A stretch of 64,000 nucleotides of DNA from contig CAWFCG010000001.1 of assembly GCA_963814315.1 (NCBI GenBank), positions 744,001-808,000 on the forward strand, given 5' to 3'. A model generated the notes under the pieces. The model was not told the DNA's origin. It ran no database searches and saw only the letters and a program-made list of their open reading frames with translations. This DNA is from JAFMJV01 sp963814315 (lineage in GTDB: Bacteria; Chloroflexota; Limnocylindria; Limnocylindrales; CSP1-4). Position 1 is the stretch's first letter. The number at the start of each line of letters is the position of its first letter. The translations under genes were made by a program, and so were the position numbers. Below are positions 34,650 through 43,200 of the stretch, one piece after another.

Positions 34650-35417
34650 ATGAGCCTGAAGCTCACTGTCGTCGGCGCAGCGGCAGCCTGGACCGATCGA
34701 GCCTGCCGGCCGTCTTCTTGCTACCTCGTGGAGACCGGGGAGGAAGCTATCCTGTTGGACTTGGGCCAGGGCGCTTTGGGGTCGCTGTTCGGGCATCGCG
34801 ACCCCTCCAGCCTGCGAGCGGTCGTGGTCAGCCACATGCACGGTGATCACCACGTGGACCTCATCCCGCTGCGCAATCTGCTCAGCTTTGGCTACGACGA
34901 GCCACGCAGCATCGGCTTGCATGCTCCGGCAGGCCTGCGTCATCGCTACGGCGTCTTCACTGGTGAGGACAGCTTCCTGGACATCCTTGTCGGCCCGGAC
35001 CTGGCCGAAGGCACTCGCCGTATCGGGCCTTTCGAACTGCGGGTTCACCGCGTGACCCATTCGGAACAGAGCTACGCCTTCAGGGTCGCCGCGACAGCAG
35101 ATCCCGATGCTCCCGGCCTCGTCTACAGTGGCGATTGCGGCCGCGCCGATGATCTCCTGCCGTTGATCCAGGAGGGCGACACGGTGCTGTGCGAAGCGTT
35201 CTGGTCGACCCGTGAACCCAAACCTGGCGCCAACCACCTTACTGCCGCGGACGCGGCCGATGTCGCCCGACGCGGAGGAGCTGCTCACTTGATCCTGACC
35301 CACATCCTTGAAGCCCACGATCCCCAAGCTGCGCTCAGCACCGCTGAGGGCATCTTTCCAGGTCCCGTCCGGATGGCCGAGCCGGAACTGGTCTTCGAGA
35401 TCGGGGCCGTCCGATGA
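34650..35417 (+). CDS. MBL-fold hydrolase, RNase Z-like
   Basis: 255 residues. Metallo-beta-lactamase fold with the zinc motif SHMHGDHHVDLIPLRNLL, a later YSGDCGRADDL strand and an HILEAHDP C-terminal histidine motif. The arrangement is that of RNase Z/arylsulfatase-like MBL proteins, but the long exosite arm of true tRNase Z is not evident, so the substrate is open. The stop overlaps the argS start (ATGA at 35414), showing an operon with argS. Start ATG 34650 has only a weak upstream purine stretch. Confidence 0.85.
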   Translation: MSLKLTVVGAAAAWTDRACRPSSCYLVETGEEAILLDLGQGALGSLFGHRDPSSLRAVVVSHMHGDHHVDLIPLRNLLSFGYDEPRSIGLHAPAGLRHRYGVFTGEDSFLDILVGPDLAEGTRRIGPFELRVHRVTHSEQSYAFRVAATADPDAPGLVYSGDCGRADDLLPLIQEGDTVLCEAFWSTREPKPGANHLTAADAADVARRGGAAHLILTHILEAHDPQAALSTAEGIFPGPVRMAEPELVFEIGAVR

Positions 35418-37102
35418 GCGCCGCTGGGGCTACCGTGCTCTCCGTCCGAACGCGGATCCGTGGCTTGGTAGCTGAAGCCTGGGCACACGCGACCGAATCG
35501 AAGTCACTGCCGACCATCGACGCGGAGTCCCGACCGGAGATCGAGATCGAGCGACCATCCGATCCGGAGCATGGCGACCTGGCCGCGAACCTGGCCATGC
35601 GACTGGCGAGGCCGATGCGACGATCGCCACTGCAGATCGCGGGGGTGTTGGCCGATAGCCTGCGCGCCGTGGCCGGCGGTTCGGCCTTGACCGAGGTGCG
35701 AGTGGCAGCACCAGGCTTCATCAACATGCGCATCTCCCCGCTGTGGCTGGAAGGCGTACTTGATGAGGCCCGGGCAGCGGGGGACGCCTTCGGCCGAGTC
35801 GATCAGGAGCGGCCACTCCATCTCAACATCGAGTTCGTCTCGGCCAACCCGACCGGCCCACTGCACGTTGGCAATGCTCGCGGCGCCTTCGTCGGCGACC
35901 TGCTGACCCGCGTGCTCGAGGGCGGCGGTCACACCGTCACGCGTGAGTACTACTTCAACGATTCAGGAACCCAGATCCGCAACCTCGGTGCCTCAGTGGT
36001 CGCTCGCCGGTTGGGCGAGGACGTGCCCGAGGACGGCTACCGTGGTGGCTACGTCGAGGACCTGGCCGCCGAGCTACCCGATGACGTTTGGGCTGCGGCC
36101 ACCGCAGACGGCGCAGACCGCGTCAGTGTCGCCGCCGCGTGGGCCCAAGAGCGCGTCCGTGCCGGGATCGAGGAGAGCCTGGCCCGCCTGGGTGTCCACT
36201 TCGACGTGTGGAAGAGTGAGGCCAGCCTGCACCGCGAGGGCTGGGTCACGCGTGCCGTAGAACGGCTTGAGGCGGGCGGACACATCTTCGAGCAGGATGG
36301 TGCTACCTGGTTCCGCTCAACCACGTTCGGTGACGACAAGGACCGAGTGGTGTTTCGCTCGAATGGCGAACCCACGTACTTCGCTTCCGATATCGGCTAC
36401 GTCAGCGAGAAGTTCAGTCGCGGCTTCGACAAGCTCATCTACATCTGGGGAGCCGATCACCACGGTACCGTCGCCCGCGTCCGTAACGCGGCTGAGGCTA
36501 TGGGTTTCGACAAGGACGCCGTGGAGATGCTCCTGGTGGCCTGGGTCCGGTTCGTGCGCGATGGCGTCGAGGTCCCCATGAGCAAGCGGTCGGGCGAGTT
36601 CCTGGCGCTCGACGAGTTACTCGAGGAGATCGGCGTGGATGCAGCGCGCTGGTCGTTCGCCTCGCGCTCGGCCAGTTCGCCCATCGATGTCGATATCGAG
36701 CTGGTCCGCAGGCAGTCTTCGGAGAACCCGGTCTACTACGTGCAGTACGCACATGCCCGCATCAGCTCGATCCTGGCCAAGGCAGCCGCGGCGGGCCTGT
36801 CACCCGCGCCGAGCTTCAGCGGAGTGCTCCGGGGTGATGAGGTGGCCAGTGGCCTGGCCCGCGAGGTGCTGCGCCTCCCTGAGGTCATCGAGGACGCGGC
36901 CAAGGCAGAAGAGACGCACGGCATCACTGCATACGCCATGGAGTTAGCGACCACGTTCCACGCCTTCTATCGCGATCGCCGCGTCGTCGATCCTGATGAC
37001 CCCGCGACCTCGGCCGGCCGACTGGCGCTCATGGGCGTGACCCGCAGTGCCATCCGCAACGCACTGGCTTTGCTGGGCATCTCGGCTCCCGATTCGATGT
37101 AG
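35414..37102 (+). CDS. argS: Arginyl-tRNA synthetase
   Basis: 562 residues, the normal length for class I ArgRS. It charges tRNA-Arg with arginine in the cytoplasm. The N-terminal Add-1 domain is followed by the HIGH motif in SANPTGPLHVGNARG and an anticodon-binding C-terminal domain with the DALR-type ending. VPMSKRSGEFLALDELL holds the KMSKS-equivalent lysine. The tail AIRNALALLGISAPDSM ends the protein. It overlaps the MBL gene by four bases and is followed by a strong hairpin. Confidence 0.97.
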   Translation: MSAAGATVLSVRTRIRGLVAEAWAHATESKSLPTIDAESRPEIEIERPSDPEHGDLAANLAMRLARPMRRSPLQIAGVLADSLRAVAGGSALTEVRVAAPGFINMRISPLWLEGVLDEARAAGDAFGRVDQERPLHLNIEFVSANPTGPLHVGNARGAFVGDLLTRVLEGGGHTVTREYYFNDSGTQIRNLGASVVARRLGEDVPEDGYRGGYVEDLAAELPDDVWAAATADGADRVSVAAAWAQERVRAGIEESLARLGVHFDVWKSEASLHREGWVTRAVERLEAGGHIFEQDGATWFRSTTFGDDKDRVVFRSNGEPTYFASDIGYVSEKFSRGFDKLIYIWGADHHGTVARVRNAAEAMGFDKDAVEMLLVAWVRFVRDGVEVPMSKRSGEFLALDELLEEIGVDAARWSFASRSASSPIDVDIELVRRQSSENPVYYVQYAHARISSILAKAAAAGLSPAPSFSGVLRGDEVASGLAREVLRLPEVIEDAAKAEETHGITAYAMELATTFHAFYRDRRVVDPDDPATSAGRLALMGVTRSAIRNALALLGISAPDSM

Positions 37103-37122
37103 TCGATCCGACTCGAGTCAGG

Positions 37123-37163
37123 GCATGACGAAGGCCGGGCTCGATGCCCGGCCTTCGTCATGC
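37123..37163. terminator. Strong bidirectional hairpin
   Basis: An 18-bp perfect inverted repeat (GCATGACGAAGGCCGGGC at 37123-37140 and its complement at 37146-37163) with a five-base loop separates the convergent argS and giant PASTA genes. It lacks a T-run but should stop or protect both transcripts. Confidence 0.8.
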
Positions 37164-37203
37164 TCATCTCGCCGCGCGCCCGTGGGCGACACGACACTCG
37201 CTG

Positions 37204-40200
37204 TTACGGCGCAGCGATCTCGTCACCAAGACCGAGTGCCTCAGCTACCGACGCCAGCACGGCATCGTCGCTGGTCAGCAAGACCAACGCCGGATTGGAC
37301 GCCCCGGATGACACGTCAGCTTCAAGCACGGCGTGTGCACCTGGCAGGTCTGCGACCGCGGCATCTGCCGCGCTCACGAACTCGCCGACATCGCCGGCCT
37401 TGTCCCACTTGGTCTGCCAGACGATCGCCCACGAACCATCGGGGCCATCGAGACTGACGAGGCGGTCGCCACCCCAACCGGCAGCAGCTTTGTCGTCTCC
37501 GAGCCAAACCGCGGTCCGGAGCTCACCCATGGTTTGCTGCCACTGTTCGCTCCAGCCCTGACCCAATGTGTTACCGAGCCCGTCCATCACGAGGGTCGTG
37601 GGTCGATCATCGGGATATCGCTTGGGATGAAGGATCTGCTCGGTCGTCTCGGGCACCCGTCCCCAGGCGCCGTTCACCGCGTCCCAGCCTCCCTGGTTGC
37701 GGAGGAAATCCACGAATGACAGGCCCTCGACGAAGGGGAATGCGTACTCACGCTGCAGCAGTTGCGGCATGGAACCCAGGATGCCATCGTCGCCGGGGAC
37801 GACCACACCGTCCACCTTGGCCTGATTGCCAGAGTTCACGTTGACAGCCGACCAGCCGAGCATCGTGGCTGTGCCATCACCCTCGTCGAGCGCGCGAGCC
37901 GCGAGTACGGCATCGGCGTCAGTGGGGTCATCGACGACACCGGAGTCGGCACCGAACGCCAGGTGTACGGCGGCTTGGCCGAACTCGCGAGCGGCCTCGG
38001 CGCGCTGCGGCAGGTTGAGCTTGTCGATGTTCTGGAGGACGGACTGGCGACCACGAGACTGGAGGTACGTGATCGGCAGGTCCTGCCCATAGAGCTGGTC
38101 GAGGAGGGAGGCGAGATCATCATCGTTCCCGAGCAGCCCCATGCGCTTGAGAGCCTGTTCCTCCTGTGTCAGCGTCGCTGACGGATAGAGGCTTTCCGCG
38201 CTTTGCCTGAGGATGCCCGCCTGCTCGGCAGGGCTGGCGGCGTCGTATGGAGTATTGCCCAGGTCCAGCTCGCGGATCACGGGCACCGCGAAGGCCACCG
38301 CATCCAACTGACCGGCTACCTGTGCATTATCCAGCGAACCGCCCTGCCCGCGTGGCTCGATCACCGGGCCTAGCGACAGGACGTAGTCGACGCTGCTGCC
38401 CTGGTCCAGCTCGGTTCCCGCAGGCGGGTTCTGGCCGATCACAACGCCAACCGCAGCCACATCGTTGGCCTCAGCGCGCTCACCGGGCTTCAAGCCGGCC
38501 GTCGAGAGTGAGTCGAGTGCATCGGCCTCGCTGGCGCCGACGACGTCGGGCACGCTGACCTGCTTGGCGCCCTTGCTGACGATGAGCGTCACTGCTGAGC
38601 CGACCTCCACGGTCTGGCCGGCGGCCGGTTCGGTCTTGACCGCGTCACCCGCGGCGACCTTGCCGTTGGTGCGCTCGTCGAGGCTGACCACGAGGCCCTG
38701 GTCTTCGAGCGCGGCCTGGGCGTCGGCGGCCGACTGGCCACTGACGTCGGGGATGTCGACCGCGGGCGGGCCGGAGCTGACGGTGAGATCCACCGTGCTG
38801 CCCTGGTCGACGGCGCTGTCGGCGACCGGATCCTGGGAGAGGACGGTGCCGGTAGGGGCGTCAGCCTCGGTCCTGGAGATCTCGCCCGGCTTGAGCTGGG
38901 CGTCCTTGATGGCGGCCTTGGCATCGGCCTCGCTGGCGCCGACGACGTCGGGCACGCTGACCTGCTTGGCGCCCTTGCTGACGATGAGCGTCACTGCTGA
39001 GCCGACCTCCACGGTCTGGCCGGCGGCCGGTTCGGTCTTGACCGCGTCACCCGCGGCGACCTTGCCGTTGGTGCGCTCGTCGAGGCTGACCACGAGGCCC
39101 TGGTCTTCGAGCGCGACCTGGGCGTCGGCGGCCGACTGGCCACTGACGTCGGGGATGTCGACCGCGGGCGGGCCGGAGCTGACGGTGAGATCCACCGTGC
39201 TGCCCTGGTCGACGGCGCTGTCGGCGACCGGATCCTGGGAGAGGACGGTGCCGGTAGGGGCGTCAGCCTCGGTCCTGGAGATCTCGCCCGGCTTGAGCTG
39301 GGCGTCCTTGATGGCGGCCTTGGCATCGGCCTCGCTGGCGCCGACGACGTCGGGCACGCTGACCTGCTTGGCGCCCTTGCTGACGATGAGCGTCACTGCT
39401 GAGCCGACCTCCACGGTCTGGCCGGCGGCCGGTTCGGTCTTGACCGCGTCACCCGCGGCGACCTTGCCGTTGGTGCGCTCGTCGAGGCTGACCACGAGGC
39501 CCTGGTCTTCGAGCGCGACCTGGGCGTCGGCGGCCGACTGGCCACTGACGTCGGGGATGTCGACCGCGGGCGGGCCGGAGCTGACGGTGAGATCCACCGT
39601 GCTGCCCTGGTCGACGGCGCTGTCGGCGACCGGATCCTGGGAGAGGACGGTGCCGGTAGGGGCGTCAGCCTCGGTCCTGGAGATCTCGCCCGGCTTGAGC
39701 TGGGCGTCCTTGATGGCGGCCTTGGCATCGGCCTCGCTGGCGCCGACGACGTCGGGCACGCTGACCTGCTTGGCGCCCTTGCTGACGATGAGCGTCACTG
39801 CTGAGCCGACCTCCACGGTCTGGCCGGCGGCCGGTTCGGTCTTGACCGCGTCACCCGCGGCGACCTTGCCGTTGGTGCGCTCGTCGAGGCTGACCACGAG
39901 GCCCTGGTCTTCGAGCGCGGCCTGGGCGTCGGCGGCCGACTGGCCACTGACGTCGGGGATGCTGCGCAGATTCGATCCTGACGAGACGACCAGTGCTACG
40001 GACAATTCGAGCGGAACCTGGGTGCCAGCCACGGGATCGGTCTTGATGGCGTTGCCCGCGGCGATCTTCTCATTCGTCTGCTCGACGGTTTCGCCGAGGG
40101 TCAGGCCCGCGGTCTCGATAGCCGAGACGGCGTCGGCTTGCGGCACGTCACGGACATCGGGGACATCGACGTTTGGCTTCACTCCCTGGCTGACGACGTA

Positions 40201-43200
40201 GTCCACGGCTGAGCCGACGTCGACCATCGCGCCTGCCTTTGGAGCCTGGCTGATGACGTCGCCACTCGTGACATCATCGCTGTAGTCGTTGGTCACCTCG
40301 CCCGGGACAAGGCGAGCGTCATCGAGTTTCTGGCCGGCGTCGGCGGCGGGGCCCGCGAGATTGGGAACCTCCACCTGTTCGATACCGAGGCTGAGCACAT
40401 AGGCGACCGAGGAATTGGCGTCCACCGTGGTTTCAGCCGCAGGGTCTTGGCTGATCACACTTCCGGCCGAGATGCTGTCGCTGAACTCCTCACCGGAGGC
40501 TACGGCGGTCAGTTCCGCGCCTTCAAGCGCGGCCACAGCCTTTCCTTCGGTCAAGCTCACGACGTCAGGGACGTCTACTTGTTTGGGGCCCTTACTGACG
40601 ACCAGCACGACCGACGAACCCTTGTCGACCGTCGCACCCGCTTCAGGCTCAGTTCTGATCGCCTCGCCCGAGGGGATACTCGCGTTGTTGCGCTGCTCGA
40701 CCGAACCGACTACCAACCCGGCCGTCTCGATCGCTGCCGTGGCGTCTGCCTCGGACTGCTGACGCACATCGGGCACGGCCACGGTCTCGACACCGAGGCT
40801 GGTGACATAGGCGACCGCGGAGCCCAGGGGCACCTCGGTGCCGGCGGCGGGATCGGAGCTGACGACGTCGCCCGCGGCGATGCTGTCGTCGTAGGCGCTG
40901 GTCACGTCACCCGCGACGAGGCCGACGTCGCTGAGCGTCTGGCTGGCGTCGGCGGCGGGGCCCGAGAGGTCGGGCACGGCCACGGTGGGCACGGGCACGG
41001 CCACCTGCAGGGTCACCGTGGAACCGACCGCGGCCTCGCTGTCGGCGGCGGGGTCCTGGCCGACGATGGTGTCGGGTGCGGCGGCGTCGGTCTCGACGGG
41101 CTGCGTCTCGAGGATGAGCCCGGCGGTATCGGCGGTGTCCTGGGCCGCGGCCAGGGTCAGGCCGCTGAAGTCGGGCACGGCCACGGTCTCGACACCGAGG
41201 CTGGTGACATAGGCGACCGCGGAGCCCAGGGGCACCTCGGTGCCGGCGGCGGGATCGGAGCTGACGACGTCGCCCGCGGCGATGCTGTCGTCGTAGGCGC
41301 TGGTCACGTCACCCGCGACGAGGCCGACGTCGCTGAGCGTCTGGCTGGCGTCGGCGGCGGGGCCCGAGAGGTCGGGCACGGCCACGGTGGGCACGGGCAC
41401 GGCCACCTGCAGGGTCACCGTGGAACCGACCGCGGCCTCGCTGTCGGCGGCGGGGTCCTGGCCGACGATGGTGTCGGGTGCGGCGGCGTCGGTCTCGACG
41501 GGCTGCGTCTCGAGGATGAGCCCGGCGGTATCGGCGGTGTCCTGGGCCGCGGCCAGGGTCAGGCCGCTGAAGTCGGGCACGGCCACGGTCTCGACACCGA
41601 GGCTGGTGACATAGGCGACCGCGGAGCCCAGGGGCACCTCGGTGCCGGCGGCGGGATCGGAGCTGACGACGTCGCCCGCGGCGATGCTGTCGTCGTAGGC
41701 GCTGGTCACGTCACCCGCGACGAGGCCGACGTCGCTGAGCGTCTGGCTGGCGTCGGCGGCGGGGCCCGAGAGGTCGGGCACGGCCACGGTGGGCACGGGC
41801 ACGGCCACCTGCAGGGTCACCGTGGAACCGACCGCGGCCTCGCTGTCGGCGGCGGGGTCCTGGCCGACGATGGTGTCGGGTGCGGCGGCGTCGGTCTCGA
41901 CGGGCTGCGTCTCGAGGATGAGCCCGGCGGTATCGGCGGTGTCCTGGGCCGCGGCCAGGGTCAGGCCGCTGAAGTCGGGCACGGCCACGGTCTCGACACC
42001 GAGGCTGGTGACATAGGCGACCGCGGAGCCCAGGGGCACCTCGGTGCCGGCGGCGGGATCGGAGCTGACGACGTCGCCCGCGGCGATGCTGTCGTCGTAG
42101 GCGCTGGTCACGTCACCCGCGACGAGGCCGACGTCGCTGAGCGTCTGGCTGGCGTCGGCGGCGGGGCCCGAGAGGTCGGGCACGGCCACGGTGGGCACGG
42201 GCACGGCCACCTGCAGGGTCACCGTGGAACCGACCGCGGCCTCGCTGTCGGCGGCGGGGTCCTGGCCGACGATGGTGTCGGGTGCGGCGGCGTCGGTCTC
42301 GACGGGCTGCGTCTCGAGGATGAGCCCGGCGGTATCGGCGGTGTCCTGGGCCGCGGCCAGGGTCAGGCCGCTGAAGTCGGGCACGGCCACGGTCTCGACA
42401 CCGAGGCTGGTGACATAGGCGACCGCGGAGCCCAGGGGCACCTCGGTGCCGGCGGCGGGATCGGAGCTGACGACGTCGCCCGCGGCGATGCTGTCGTCGT
42501 AGGCGCTGGTCACGTCACCCGCGACGAGGCCGACGTCGCTGAGCGTCTGGCTGGCGTCGGCGGCGGGGCCCGAGAGGTCGGGCACGGCCACGGTGGGCAC
42601 GGGCACGGCCACCTGCAGGGTCACCGTGGAACCGACCGCGGCCTCGCTGTCGGCGGCGGGGTCCTGGCCGACGATGGTGTCGGGTGCGGCGGCGTCGGTC
42701 TCGACGGGCTGCGTCTCGAGGATGAGCCCGGCGGTATCGGCGGTGTCCTGGGCCGCGGCCAGGGTCAGGCCGCTGAAGTCGGGCACGGCCACGGTCTCGA
42801 CACCGAGGCTGGTGACATAGGCGACCGCGGAGCCCAGGGGCACCTCGGTGCCGGCGGCGGGATCGGAGCTGACGACGTCGCCCGCGGCGATGCTGTCGTC
42901 GTAGGCGCTGGTCACGTCACCCGCGACGAGGCCGACGTCGCTGAGCGTCTGGCTGGCGTCGGCGGCGGGGCCCGAGAGGTCGGGCACGGCCACGGTGGGC
43001 ACGGGCACGGCCACCTGCAGGGTCACCGTGGAACCGACCGCGGCCTCGCTGTCGGCGGCGGGGTCCTGGCCGACGATGGTGTCGGGTGCGGCGGCGTCGG
43101 TCTCGACGGGCTGCGTCTCGAGGATGAGCCCGGCGGTATCGGCGGTGTCCTGGGCCGCGGCCAGGGTCAGGCCGCTGAAGTCGGGCACGGCCACGGTCTC

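Noticed and set aside
38465..40201. 578-codon plus-strand frame rich in Ser/Thr
   Set aside because: Antisense shadow of the second PASTA array; repeats follow the minus-strand domains and no ribosome-binding site is present.
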